Assembly: GCA_030272155.1 (NCBI GenBank)
Contig: CP126193.1
Span: 1,550,001-1,614,000 of the forward strand
Origin: Tetradesmus obliquus
Taxonomy: Eukaryota; Chlorophyta; Chlorophyceae; Sphaeropleales; Scenedesmaceae
DNA: 64,000 nucleotides
Direction: 5' to 3'
Shown here: positions 35,601 through 47,587 of the stretch, piece by piece
How positions within the stretch are numbered: the stretch's first letter is position 1
Layout of the letters: every line of letters begins with the position of its first letter
Made by a program: the position numbers and the translations under genes
The notes under the pieces: generated by a model
Database searches by the model: none
Seen by the model: the letters and a program-made list of their open reading frames with translations, nothing else
What the model was told of the DNA's origin: nothing

Positions 35601-36153
35601 GACGCATGGTTCAGCAGCTGGATATACTTGTTGCGCTTGCCGTCGTCCGCAGCTGCTGCTGGTGCTGTGGCTGCTGCCACAGGGGGCACAGCAGCTGCTG
35701 CTGAAGATGGCGGCTGCAGGTCAGGCGCCTGGCGCTGCTCCCTCTGGTCATTTGCACGTGTGCTGTCTGGTGCATCGTCCTCGTCATCAAGCTGCCTTGC
35801 TGTGTCCACAGACAGCACAGGCAGCTGACGCCTTGCCTTGCTGGGCGACTTGACCGGCGATTTGTCCAGGGCTGCAACTGCCTGCTGGGAGCTGCCGATG
35901 ATGTCCATACCCGCCTTGTGGCTGGCATGCTGCTGCAGTGGCTTTGGCCCTCTGATGATGCCCTGGTTGGCATCACTCTGCATTGCACAATGGTTCTGCT
36001 GTCAACAGAGGCTGTTGACGATATCAAGTGCAACAGTACAGCCCAGCTGATGTCCAGAATGGGACCTAGCCATTTGACACGGAAAATTACGCGCTGTATT
36101 CCAAAAATGCTCACCAAGAGCTCCTGCGGCATTCGCGGACTGCTTTCAGCCAT
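29655..36153 (-). CDS. Large Ala/Ser-rich protein with C-terminal coiled coil, function unknown
   Basis: Exons on the minus strand: 36115-36153, 32928-35977, 32468-32715, 32086-32234, 31511-31666, 31076-31189, 30829-30867, 30436-30534, 29978-30160, 29655-29816. All phases agree and give 1,412 residues. Exon 1 supplies MAESSPRMPQELL. The 3-kb second exon encodes a low-complexity basic region with many Ser-Pro sites (SPVKSPSKARR, SPSKRPDW) and three repeats of SPQRVPA(A/G)ARS, the sort of composition seen in cytoskeleton-binding, kinase-regulated proteins. The last ~390 residues are predicted by eye as coiled coil: QQLEEEQQQQLQLEQECQEQ, EQHLEQLQQERDAYKEELQ, LRHENQQLRLQMAEMEKALH and EELMAKEKTIEDLKAGL. 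A conserved-looking block, FYVYESVMPAEETKTYEELR, precedes it. No motor or enzymatic domain is seen. A microtubule or basal-body association is a guess from composition only. Confidence 0.75.
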
Positions 36154-36968
36154 GGTGTGGCTTCAACTGGTGGTGCTGCTGCTGCTCTGCTGCCACCCTG
36201 TCCAGCCCAGCATCAGCAGACTTTTTTGTTTGCAGGCATGTAGGCCAATAAAAAGATGAATATAGTTGTACACCGCGTGCATGAGGTTTTCTTGGCCAAC
36301 GGCGATGAGCAAATCAACACTTCAAAAACAGCTGCTTTGCCTGTCTTATCCGCACAAGAAAGGGAGCCAAAGCGGTCGGAATGGCCGCGTTTAACGAAAG
36401 CAGCAGCTTCAGCGACAGGTGGCGCCAGGTCTCAACCAAGGTCAAATTTGGTTACAAAACGGAAACGGCTTTTCAGTATGCGCGAATCTGTGATAGTTGT
36501 CCATAGATAAAGCAACCAGCATTGATTTGAACCGAAGACAACCAGACAGGCGCAGCGTCTACTCTGGAGTGCGCTGTTGTTGACTGGCTTGCTGGGTGGC
36601 GTGTGAAAGGCAGGGTCACCAGGGGGAAATGGACCGGGTTGAGCACCTGTGGAACTGATCCGTAGGCAGTGCCTAATGACAACTCACAGTGTTACAGCGT
36701 CGCATCATTCAGCTCCTGCGTTTACTGCCACAGCACCAGCATAGTACCGGTGCAACACTCAGTGACTGCTGAGCCAACCCTGCCACCTCAGCCTCAGCCA
36801 GGCCAGTGACACCCAACTTGGATAGACCAGGCTGGTCCGTCACAAATTGTCAGACACAAAGCGTGACACCTTCCAACACGTCTTGAGAGCTTCATTGCTT
36901 AACGGCGTCCGCCAAACACTGTACAACCGCGCCACCTCAGCAACAGCACCCAGAACATCCATGCCCAT
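36154..36968 (-). other. COG8 3'UTR and promoter of the coiled-coil gene
   Basis: Both neighbours run leftward. TGTAA on the minus strand at 36692-36696 is the likely COG8 poly(A) signal, giving a 3'UTR of about 275 bases. The ~500 bases to 36153 should hold the promoter of the downstream gene. No other gene seen. Confidence 0.5.
36692..36696 (-). terminator. TGTAA polyadenylation signal, COG8
   Basis: TTACA on the + strand, so TGTAA in the COG8 transcript, about 275 bases after its stop codon. Confidence 0.5.
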
Positions 36969-39900
36969 CTAGTTGCCCGGCCCAGCCGCGTCTTTGAGCA
37001 CCGCAGTCACTGCCGCTGCACTCAACAATCCACTGCCGCCAGGGAACACCGCGGCAAAGCAGCTTGCAAGGTACGGCACCATGACATCAGACAGCGCTCT
37101 GCTTGCTGCCCCAAACAGCGCCTGCTCGGTGGCTGCCAGGCTGCGCGTGTGCCTGTAGTGCACCAAGGAGCTGGCCACCTGTTCCAAGCTGCCCTGCAGC
37201 AGCGTGCCTGCCGGCCGCTGCAGCGGCAGCAGCGCACAGTGCCGCAGCTCGTTCATTGCAGACAGCACACCGTTGGTGAACACTGCCAGCGGCACATGCT
37301 CCATCAGCGCATAAGGCGGCGCCAGGTCATCGCCAGCAGCAGCGTTGGCGCCGCCCTGCTGCTGCTGTTCGCTGCCTTCTGCAGCACCTGATGCAGCAGC
37401 AGCCTTGCCAAGCAGCGGCGCAGGCATGGCCACCCACTTGTGGCTATCCAGCCGCTGGTGGAAAGCATCCACTGCTAGCGCCAGCTTTGCCCCAAACAAC
37501 CGCAGCGCACACAGCTGGAACAATGGACCCAGCAGGCAGGAGAAGTCTAAGCCCACGCGGCTTAGGCTGCTGCAGCAGTATGTGGCGTGCTCCAAGGCAG
37601 AGGCCAGCTGCGTGCCTTCTTCAATGGCTGGCAGGTGCTGCTGCAGCGCTGCAACGTAGTGTGACACGCGGTGCTGCACCCACGTGTAGAGCACGCAGCC
37701 CTCTAGAGTGTTGCCAGCGGATGCCTTGGCGTCCTGCAAGCATCAGATCGACAGGCATCAGCCTAGCACGTGCTTGCACAGGTGCACAGTACCAATGAAA
37801 AGGCAATTGCAAGGCCCTGTCAACGCTGGTCAACACAGCATGCCTCTTCCCTGTGCACCTGCATCCACTTGAATTCTGAACGACTGCTTGCACAACAACA
37901 CGATGAGCGATCACTACAGAAACATCAACGGCAGCAGGCCCCCAGCCTCACCTGGCTGCTTGCATCAAAGAAGATGGCGCGGTACTGCATCACGATGTCG
38001 AAGAGGTGCAGCCGGTGCACGTCAGTCAGGTGCTTCACGTACTCGTAGCTGTCGCTGCTGTCAAGCTCGGAGATGAGCTGCGCCAGCCATTCCTCCCTGC
38101 CAGGCACAGCGCAGCACGGGCAGGCACAGCCATGGCATACTGAACAACAGCCGGGACAACGGAGTGATCTACTGTGGTCAAGTTCGCTGTCAAGCTATAG
38201 GCGGCATGTGCCTGTTCCTGTTGCACAAGCAACACCCCGCAAGATGGACTGCTATAGCAACACGGATCCTCACCGCTGCAAACCCCGCACAACCATGCAC
38301 GTGACACGACACGCTTGCAGAAATCAAACAGCAGCACACCGCATTGCTCTGATATCATCGAGCTGGTCCCCAGGCCAAGGCTGCGCACCTGCAGCGCAGG
38401 AAGTGCAGGCGCAGCTCTGCCTCAGGGAAGGCTGCCATGCGCCGCAGGTAGCCGATCACTCGCAGGCACTCCGGCAGCTGGATGTTGGTGCGCAGCCGCT
38501 GCAGCAGCTGGCCCAGCATGGCCTGCGACATTGCCTGCGCCTGCATGCAGCAAGGGCAGCAGCATACCGCGGAAGCTGTGCATCATTCAAAGAAACCATG
38601 GTGCCGTGGCCCGCAGGCACAGCCCTTTGTGTAGCGCAATGCCAACAAGGAACACTGCAGGGGATCAGTGCTACAATACTGCTAACAGACCACCTCACGA
38701 GTACAAGAGAGCATGATAGCACCAAATCAACACGATTGCGAAAGCAGTGCACATATGCCGCAGCTGCTGCAATGCTATGGCATCACTTGTAGCCTTACCT
38801 GTGCAGCCAGCAGCTTCACAATGGGCAGATCTGGATGCAGCAGCGCCACGCGCATGATGAATGCGTGCAGGTCCAGGGCTTCATCGTAGATGCCGTTGCG
38901 CACACACGTGTCCATCAGCTGCGGCGCATCCAGCAGCTCCAGTAGAGTGGCCTGCTGGGCTGCAGCAGCGGATGACATCAACAGCAAACTATTGAGCACA
39001 GGATGAGCAATGCCAGCACCAACTACAACCATGTCACTTGAACACGCAGCGATGGGCATCTTCAGTAAGCACCAGCAGGAACAAGTGCTTGGCGATCATG
39101 ACCTTGAAGTTCACATACAGTGAACGCAGGTCCTGTGCATATTGCTGCTGCTCTGCTTGTGCAAGAGCATGCAAGCTCTCGCCGTGCCGCAGCTTGCTTT
39201 GCTGCAGCCAGACAACTGCCACGTCCATTTGCAGTGCCATGACTGTGTGAACAAGTGGCTTGATGATAGCAGCAGGGCCAGTGCTTCCCAGCACTGCCAT
39301 GCATTCGGCGCCCGCCGCAGCGCACACTGCTGCACATAGCCCTCGTGTGCGATGCACACTCTCACCTAGCAGCTGCTTGTTTGCGTTGTGCTGCGCCATG
39401 ACAGTAGCGGCATCCTTGCTGAACGCCTCAAAGGCTCCTGCAAGCTCCGGCACGCTCTGCGACAAGCTGCCCAGGCCCTCGCACGCGCTGCCCAGCTGCT
39501 GCTGCACCACTGAGAGGCAGTTGGCACTGTCTATAAAGGCGTGGTAGTGGCTGAGCGCGCTGGACTGCATGCTGCGCTCCACCTGCTGCCGCTCCTCCAG
39601 CAGCAGCTCCGGTTCCTGCAAGGCACGGCAGCAGGACAGCAGCATGCAGGGTGCGCAGACAGGGCAGCAAGGCAACACTGACAGTCGGTGCAAGGTCGGT
39701 GCAAGGCATGCACTAGACGGCTTGGTGTGAACCTGCCTTGCGCGGTGCAAATGTTGCTTAGAGGCGCGGTGCAACAGCAAGTTGTGCGGTGCAAATGGTG
39801 CTTAGGCGCGCTGCAACAGGAAGGTGACCGTGTGCTTTTGTGTACATGCTTGTGTGCTGAGCTTGTAGCCTGGCAAGGCCATCATCAGTTGGGTGCGTCT

Positions 39901-40258
39901 AAGTAAGAGAGTAAGAGAAACAACAACATCTGTCTCAACAACATCAAGTCCAGTACTGCAAAGGGTGTGGCACCCTTGAGACATTCCTAGGCAACACAGC
40001 TGTGAGGGTACAGCAGCAAGCAAGCAGCGGCCCAACCTCCCTCACCTTGCGCAGCCTGTCCAGGCTGTATGACAGCAGCTCCGTGATGTACAAATCTGCC
40101 TGCTTGTTGTTGCCGTTTGGATCGCCAGCCGTTGCACCCGGCGCTACTGATGACAGCCTAGACAGTGCAGACGATTGACCCCTCGCCAACAGCACGCTGC
40201 CAGAGGCAGCGCTGACGCCGTGCTCATTGGCGTTGTGCTGCTGCCCAGCACCCACCAT
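36969..40258 (-). CDS. COG8: Conserved oligomeric Golgi complex subunit 8
   Basis: Minus-strand exons 40046-40258, 39366-39615, 38799-38959, 38389-38540, 37952-38096 and 36969-37733 join in phase into 561 residues, close to plant COG8. Seen: [20 protein letters not shown] near residue 60; [21 protein letters not shown]; the family hallmark [57 protein letters not shown]; and [20 protein letters not shown] (Dor1-like domain). Known role: lobe B subunit of the COG tether on Golgi membranes, needed for retrograde transport and glycosyltransferase retention. The C-terminal exon is large and ends with an Ala-rich tail. It is divergent from the DUF3700 gene across a 405-bp spacer. Intron 2 keeps the upstream frame open for about 110 codons. 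Confidence 0.95.
39616..40045 (-). repeat. COG8 first intron with GGTGCAA repeats
   Basis: Between about 39680 and 39815 the motif GGTGCAA occurs repeatedly, including two similar units with GCGGTGCAAATG(T/G)TGCTTAG at about 39755 and 39789. Intronic, of no evident function. Confidence 0.6.
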
Positions 40259-40663
40259 GCTGCCTCAGAGCTCAACACTGTTGATAACAACACTTGAGCA
40301 ACATGCAGGCAAGCACTGGGTTGTCTGATTTGTGTGCCAACCGCCTCAGCTACCCAGAGAGACAGCAGTGCTGGTGTGCAGGCCAGCAGTAACTGTGTTG
40401 CAGAACGCAGGTAAGTATAATCGACCAGGTTAAAAAAGCGACGAAGGCTGCAAGACAGCATTTGCAAGGGCCAACAGCTTCACTAAGCCCTCCTGTTGCT
40501 CCCACCCCACCCTTTGACAGAAGCATATTTCTGGCAGCCGAGCAGCTGCACTCTCAGCTGCAGTTGTCCAAAGCTAAAAGAAAAGCTTTCTACACTCTGC
40601 ACCGAAACGCCTGATCCCGTCTGACCCGTGCGGAAATTATTCTTCACGAGTGGTTCTCCTGTC
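40259..40663. promoter_or_regulatory. Divergent promoter region of COG8 and the DUF3700 gene
   Basis: 405 bp between two start codons on opposite strands. It must contain both promoters and 5'UTRs unless a non-coding exon lies elsewhere. No canonical TATA box is obvious on either side. Confidence 0.55.
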
Positions 40664-43250
40664 ATGCAAGAACACCAGCCCGGCAGTTTCTATTGCTACG
40701 TTCCCAAGTACGTACGCTAGACACGCCATGCAATAGGGCCTGGTGGTTGATCAAGCCGCGCGAAGGTCCTAGGACTTTTACGTTCACTCTCTGCCACCTG
40801 CAGGAGCCCTGGCCCAATCGCTGGCCTATTGCTCTCACGTACCAAGTCGGAGAAGTTGGTTCACAGCAAGCTTGATGCTGTGCTGAACAGGTGAGCAGCA
40901 GCATCTGGACACAGTTGTAGCAGTACACGCTGCTCAGCCATAGCCGTGCTGGTGCTGACTTTCCTCCGCCACGCTTGCTTGCAGCTGGGAGGACGACGTA
41001 CCTGTGAGCAGCTACAGCGAGAGTGTCAGCAGCTTGTCCAGGCCTGGCTCGCTGCCCCAGGGCTCGCTGCCTCCCCCCTCGCTGGCCTCGCTGCCACAGA
41101 CACAGAGCTATGTCTACAAGAACGCAGGCCTTACCGTGAGTACTCGGCACACTTTAACTGTTTGAAAAGCAGCGTTCATACTGCTTTGGCTGCCTGCACG
41201 TGAATGCAAGCATATGGCCTGTCACGGCAGCACAGCAGTCCAATGCTTGTGGCAGCATACGCAGATGCTGATTAATCTGTGTCTTTGCTTCCCTGCAGGT
41301 CAAGGTGGGGCTTGAAGAGGTGGCTGCTGACCTGTTCAGGGTGAAGCCGTATGTGTACAGCGCACCAGACCACAGCGCCGTCATTGTGTTCTCAGGTGTG
41401 TAGGCACAACACACGGGTCACAGCGGCATTGATCTGGGCAGCCATTCGCTCTCTCTAGTGATGGCGAGTGCTGACACAAGGCTGTGGTGTTGGTCTGCCC
41501 AAGGCGGCAAGACAATGTGTGTGTAAGGAATCGCAGACTCAGCTGCCTTGGTGCATTGGCTGCGCTTTGTATGCAACGCCAGACATGGCCTGGCCTCCGC
41601 GGCAGCAGCTGCCTACAGCAATGCTGTTTGCAAGCTGCTACCTGCACACCAATCTCTATGCTTGTCACCACCCGCTTTGCAGGATGCCTGCACAACTTGT
41701 CGGAGCTCGCGCGCCGCCGCAGCAAGCGCTCGGCACGGAGCTCCGCTGCATCGCCCCACTTCGCTGCCGACCCCAACAACGCCTTTGCCAGCAGCCTCGA
41801 GCGCAAAAGCAGCATCGAGCGCAGCATGGACCTGGGGGCCATGACTGCCAGCACAGTGCTGGGGCTGTATCTGGATGGCCAGCAGGAGGGCAATGAGCTG
41901 ATCATGCTCTCCGAGCTGCAGGTGAGCTTTTGAGTGATGCTCTGTAGCGTGTACAGCGCCTGCTGCTGGCGCATGTGTGGTTGCTGTGACTTGGTGTGAG
42001 GCTCTCCTGGCAAAGCAGGTGCAGCTGTGCACTGCACCAGGTTGTGGCGGTTGTTATGCTTGGAGTGCAGCGCAAGAGTGCTTGCGCAGCGGCGCCCCAC
42101 TGCACGCTTGGCATGGCTGCTCACAGCAACTTGCGCCTCTTCCTCTTCCTGCAAAAGTTTGCATCTTTCCTGCAAAAGTTTGCATCTATCCTGCAAACCC
42201 ACTCCTTACCAAAATTGCAATGCAGGGTGAGTTCGCGTTTGTGATCTACGACAACAAGCACAAGCAGCCCTTTGCTGCGCGCGACCCCAGCGGCGAGGAG
42301 TGCCTGTTCTACCACGTGGGAGATGACGGCGCTGTCTCCTTCGCCAGCAGCAGGCTGGAGATCCCTGATGGAGAGCAGCCACACGAGTGGAGGGAGCTGC
42401 CGCCTGGCCACTACATCTCAGGTGAGCCAGCAGAGCTATGCGGGCTGTTGTTGGTGATCGTGCTGCACAGTGAACATTTGCAAACATGCTTTGGATTGCC
42501 CCAGAAGCTTGCGTTTGAGCGTCGCTGTGCAGTGGCATGTCGCACTGGACAACACTAGCAGCAGGCGCTGGTGTTCACATGGACTGCAAGAGGAGTGCGG
42601 CATCACGGCTGCACCACAACGCACTGCACGCCATGCGCCACCCGCTGTGTCTTGCAGGCAAGGTGCCCAAGCTGCACCAGTTTGCGCTGACGCCGCAGCA
42701 GCTGGTGATGCGCGAGATGCAGCAGGAGGATGAGCTTGACAGCAGCAGCGGCAGCGGCAGCCTGCGCGCAGCCGAGGGCGCGGCCACGCGGCGGCGCTCG
42801 CTGGCACTGGGCTCAGCAGACGAGCTGCAGATGCTGGCGGCGCAGCTGCAGACGCGCACGAGGTGGGTGGTGTGGCGGGTGGCAGTGGTTGTGCAGTTGT
42901 CATGCACTGACTGTACGAGGAAGCCGAGTGTGCAGCTGCAGCAGGGCAGTGACGCAGGTCACACTGGTTGGATTCCCACAGCGATGCAGCAGCTGTGACG
43001 CGGCACGAGCTGCTGTTGTGTCACAACTGGTATTGCTCTACATCATTGCTTTGTTTCTCGCAAGCCCGCACATGCTACATGTGTGTCAACCTTAGCTGCA
43101 ACCATGTCCCTCCAACAGACGCGCATGCCGGGTTTGTTTGGTGCTGACAAGCACATGCGTGTGGGCTGCTGCTGCTGCTGCTGCAGCCTGGACAATGACA
43201 GCATGGGCAAGCAGAGGGCCCTGGACGATGTGTTCACCCTGGACCTGTGA
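40664..43250 (+). CDS. DUF3700 / class II glutamine-amidotransferase-like protein
   Basis: Exons 40664-40707, 40804-40890, 40985-41135, 41299-41395, 41683-41921, 42226-42421, 42658-42862 and 43187-43250 agree in phase and give 360 residues. The N-terminal ~85 residues include a Ser/Pro/Leu-rich stretch (SRPGSLPQGSLPPPSLASLP). The core follows the N-terminal-nucleophile fold of plant aluminium- and auxin-induced proteins (TSJT1/DUF3700): VFSGCLHNLSELARR, TVLGLYLDGQQEGNEL, then GEFAFVIYDNKHKQPFAARD, VSFASSRLEI and LPPGHYISG, matching the glutaminase domain of asparagine synthetase. No N-terminal catalytic Cys follows the start, as in other DUF3700 members, so catalysis is doubtful; a stress or nutrient role is only inferred from plant relatives. 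The insertion of a charged Ser/Arg segment (RRSKRSARSS) is unusual. Start chosen because its phase-2 donor at 40707 fits the 40804 acceptor. Confidence 0.85.
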
Positions 43251-45207
43251 GCAGTGCCTGCTGCCGCAGTAGCTGCAGCACACAGCAGCGTAATTACTCT
43301 GGGCAGTTGGATGCAGCGCCACGGGAGGGTGCTGGGACTGTGCAGTCAGCGTGCATGGCGGCTGCTGTGCATGTCAGGTGGTGCTGCAGAGGCGCTGCTG
43401 CACAGGTGTGTCGGGTGCTAGTACACGGAGGTCGAGACGGCAGATGTGAGGAATGGACAGCAGCATGCTGTCCTGTCAGTTTTGGTGCGAGGAGGTTTTG
43501 AGGGCAGTCCAGTGGATAACGCATGCCGGCCAGCTGGCTCATCGTTGATGCAGTGGCTGTGGAATTTTGCAGGTTTAAGCTGCAGGGAGTGTGCCTGGGC
43601 TGTTGCCAACCTTGTGCAGGCAGTGCATGTGATGGCAATAGCATCAACAGCTGTCTTTTTGCTGCTGAGAATTTATGCAGTCGTGGTGTGCTTGTGTTGC
43701 TGTCCGAAGGCATTGGGCTTGTTGTTACTGCAGGTGGATAATGGGCTAGCAGGCTGCTGTTCGCCTGCTGGCAGGAATGGTTGTAAGAACATGGTCAATG
43801 CAGTTGGCAGGCCATGTGTCCTGCATGCATCTTGCCCTATGCTTGCTGTGTGTAGACCCGGGTTCTGACTTGATGGATGAGGCATGTGCACCATACATGC
43901 GCTGCAATAGCATGGCAGCAGCGCTTGCTGTCTTCTGTGACCATGTGGGCGTGTATGTTGGAGTTTGTGCTGGCGGCTGCTAGCACTGAAAGCAGCTACC
44001 TTTCTGTGTGGGGCGTGGGTATTGCTTGCGCTTGCAGTGTTACAAAGACATCGCCCCTGTCAGCCCTCGGTTGTGTGGTGGTTGTGCTCTTGTCCGTGAA
44101 CGCATATGTTTGGTCAGCAACCACTGCAAAGCAATCTCGTTTAGTGAAGTTTCACTACTGTTTTGACAGAAGAAGGTGCCTGTTATAACATTGCTTTGCA
44201 TACCGTTCAGCAGCAGCCTATGGCAGTCATCTTGCCAAGCATCATGGTGTGGCATGCAGGGGCTTCCATGCTGCAGATGGGAACTATAACGCACGGCAGC
44301 CAAACAATCTACAGCGGTTTGGCTGCAGGTCTGCTGCGACATTGTGTTATGCGCTTGTGTACTATTATGCGGCATCTGTTGGCATGTTGAATCATATCTT
44401 GGCTGAGCACCTTTTGCATGGGCACAGTAGGATGCGTGTGCTGCATGCTTGATGTGCAGCGTGGCTGGTCACATGGGCAGGTTGCAGGCGCTTCACGTGT
44501 TGACGCACAGTGTATATGTATGCTATGTACACAGTGATGGCACCATCTGGGAGTCTATGGGAGCTGAAGCACTGGACACGCTATCCTGTGTATGCTATAA
44601 TGTAAGCTTTGCCGTGGTTTGGGCTTTGCATGCCTTGGGATTTTGACATATGCTGTGGCGATCGCCTGTCCTTTTTGGGGGTTGTTTCCTTTCTATGCAT
44701 ACACCGGTAGTGCAACATGCTGTTGGTTGCTTCTGCAGCATACAATGTTTTCTGTCTTAGTGGTGCGCTGGGTGTTGGGTGCAACAGCCTGTGGCACTGC
44801 CAACAGCTGCAGCTGCCTGGACAGAACATTGTTGCTGAGACTTGCGCCTGCTCCATTGTCAGTTGCACCCCCTGGGTGCACAAACGTTCGGTCAAGGTGG
44901 CTGGGGCCTCGGATTCCAGAGATCGTACAAACAGCAGAACAGAGTTGATCAGAGTTAATGTACTCTAGGGTCTTGCCGCGCTGACATCTCAGCATAAGTG
45001 ACCAGCTCAGTCATCAAACCTTAAACAAAAAAGCTTGTTTTCGTGGATATGCCCGCAGTTCGTGCAAATTGATCCTCATCAAGACGTCCATCTACGTGCA
45101 GCACTTGCACGCGCTTTGGACTCCTCAAACTCGGCGTACGGCGTTACAATCAAGCTATTGTAATCGTTGAGTGCTAGCAGCGCGCACGGGCCACACAGAT
45201 TGACAGC
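43251..45207 (+). other. Spacer between DUF3700 and the next gene
   Basis: TGTAA at 43782-43786 is a candidate poly(A) site for the upstream gene (3'UTR about 530 bases). The rest holds Cys- and Trp-rich chance frames and, by position, the promoter of the 45.2-kb gene. Confidence 0.45.
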
Positions 45208-47587
45208 ATGAGCAGCAGCAGTCCAGTAGAAGCTCCTGCCCCACCATCGGTGGACGACATCGATGAGCAGGTCCGTGTCACTTGGAAACCTTGATGGTCA
45301 ACGATTGCATGAGTCCAGCTGCGCCTCGCATGATGCTGCTGCTTGCTGTCTTAGCCTGCTTTGGTGATGATGTGTCTTGCTGATGCGCTCCTGCTGTTTT
45401 CTTCACGTGCAGTGGGAGAAATTTTCCAAAGATGGGTGCCCAGATTGGTGGTTGATGGCAAAGTACACACACGGTTGGCTGGCACGAACGTTTCCCTATG
45501 TCCCATTCAGGGTGCGTCCTACATGCACTGCTGCTGTCGCTGCTGCCATGTATGCTGCTGCTAGCAGTGCCCTGCTCCCGGCATATCTCTTCTACTGACA
45601 GTGTTGGATATGTGTCTCTTGTGCCGCGCAACAGCAAACCCCTGTGTGATGTGCATGGCAACACGCTTGGTGTGTTGGGCTGCAGCACCTCCATCATAGC
45701 ACGTGTTTGGACACAGGCGACAGACACCAGCATAGGAACAGAGGCATGCTATGCACACAGCAATGCTGTGAACGGTGCCTGCAAGGCTTGCAATGTTGCC
45801 AACACTGCCAGCTACAACACACACATCCAGCCAACCGACCTTGTACACTGCCTCCTCTGCTTGCAGGAACGTGCTGTCTCGCTGCCAGGAGATGGAGCAT
45901 CAGCAGGAGCAGCAGCAGCACTGATGTCCTCTGGATCCGTGCCGACGCCAGCAACTGCAGCAGCAGCCCCAGCTGGCCGCAGCCACTCTTTGTCTGAAGT
46001 AGAGCTCCTGCAGGCCCTTCCTGCAAGCCTTCCTGCAAGCCAGGATGCACCCAGCTCTGTGCGGCAGCAGGCACAGCAGCAGCAGCAGCTGCGTGGCAGG
46101 GCAGCCAGCCTGGACTCTGCGAGAGACCCTGCAGCAGCTGACCGCAGCCCGCACCCGTCAAGCTTGCAGCAGCAGCAGAACTGCGGCAACCCTTTGAAGG
46201 GGCTGTTTGCGTGCCAGTGCGCTGCACCTGCAGGGGTGGACAAGCCAGTGCAGCAGGTGCCCAGCTGAGGCACGGCTGCAGCGCAGCAGCGGTAGCCGGC
46301 CCCTCCAGCTGCAGCAGGCAGCGCCATCTTTACTCGTGCATCTGTGCTGGCTCGTTTGCACTGTGCATGGTAGCTGCTGCGCTGTGTTCAGGCCTGCAAT
46401 CCTTTGTACCATCAGTGGTGCCTTTTTGTGTGATCAGCAGCAGTGCAGCAGCGCTGAGCTGACAGGCTACCGCAACAGCATCAGGCATATGTGCTCAATG
46501 CTCTGTGCCTGAAGGCGGTGCATGGTGTTGTGCTGCATTGAAGTTTGCAGCTGCGCTGTGCTGCGAGTGCGTTTGAACCTCTTGTGCAGCTCTGCTGTAT
46601 GTGGCCAGGGCGTGCAGGTGCGCCAGGGGCTGCTGTGGTATTCTGTGTAGTACTACGTGACTCTTGTTGATGTTTGGAGCATGCAGCCATGCCGCTTGCC
46701 AGCCATGCTTCCACAGAACTAACGCCAGCCAGCATGAAACTGTCATTTGTGTGAGGGTGTTTTGTTCCATGGCCATGTCCAGAAACACGTCTTGGAACCG
46801 GGTTCAGTGGTTTATTGTGGACCTGGTGCATGCAGCCGGACTGGTTTTCGTTTTCAGGTTCTGCTGCTGCCACTCTGCTCGCCTGCAAACGATGACGCTA
46901 GCAGGCCTAGGCTGGTGCCACCAGCAGTGCTGTGGCTGATGCGTGCAACCCCTGCTGCTGTTGTGCACGCTGCTCTGCCTAGGTGAACGCTGCCGTGCTG
47001 GGGGTCACATGCATGTGCTTGGTGCTGCACCTGTTCCTGTGTTGATAGTACGACATGTCATGGGAGGAACAGTAGCAGCAAAGGTGCTGGCCACCTCCTG
47101 TGCGGCCAACACCTCCACATAGGACTGCGTGTTTTGGTAGTGCAAGATGTTGGGTGAGTTGCTTGAAGCAGAAGCAACTTCAAGTGATCCTGGTGCTCTC
47201 ATATTGGTGTGCAGCAAGCACAGCACTGCCCCGGGGCAGCCTAGATATGCGACACTGCTTCATGTTTTGCAGTTGTTGTTACTGAGATCCTCTGGACAAC
47301 ACCTAGCAGGTGTCGCATGCGCTCTGGTTGAGGCAGGGCATTCATATCCAGTGGTAGCTGTATGCTGCTGCAATTAGAAACGCATGGTTTGGGTGTATTG
47401 ATTGGTATGCAGCGCGACAGGGATGGGATGCAGCTGGGTGCAACCTGGGATGCAGCGTTTTGTGACTAATGTTACATCTTATATACGGGTGCATAACTGG
47501 CTCTATGTGCAGGTGCTGGGTGAGCAGCTAGAGCCTGATGCTGCCATCCCCTCAGAGTGGGATGACCTGCAAAAGCGCTTCGGCTGA
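45208..47587 (+). CDS. Small unknown protein with a WWLMAKYTHGWLART motif
   Basis: Exons 45208-45270, 45413-45511 and 45867-46256 plus a terminal exon 47513-47587 would give 208 residues, all phase 0. I do not recognise it. The start MSSSSPVEAPAPPSVDDIDE is acidic; exon 2 is compact and aromatic (WEKFSKDGCPDWWLMAKYTH) and looks the most conserved; exon 3 is Ser/Ala/Gln-rich low complexity with NPLKGLFACQC near its end; the last exon reads VLGEQLEPDAAIPSEWDDLQ and ends KRFG. The last exon is uncertain: without splicing at 46256 (a GTGCCC donor, not strong), the frame ends at 46268 with 187 residues. In favour of the longer form, the exon has a good acceptor, a coding-like frame and, in its intron, a degenerate copy of its own start at about 47148. 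Confidence 0.55.
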
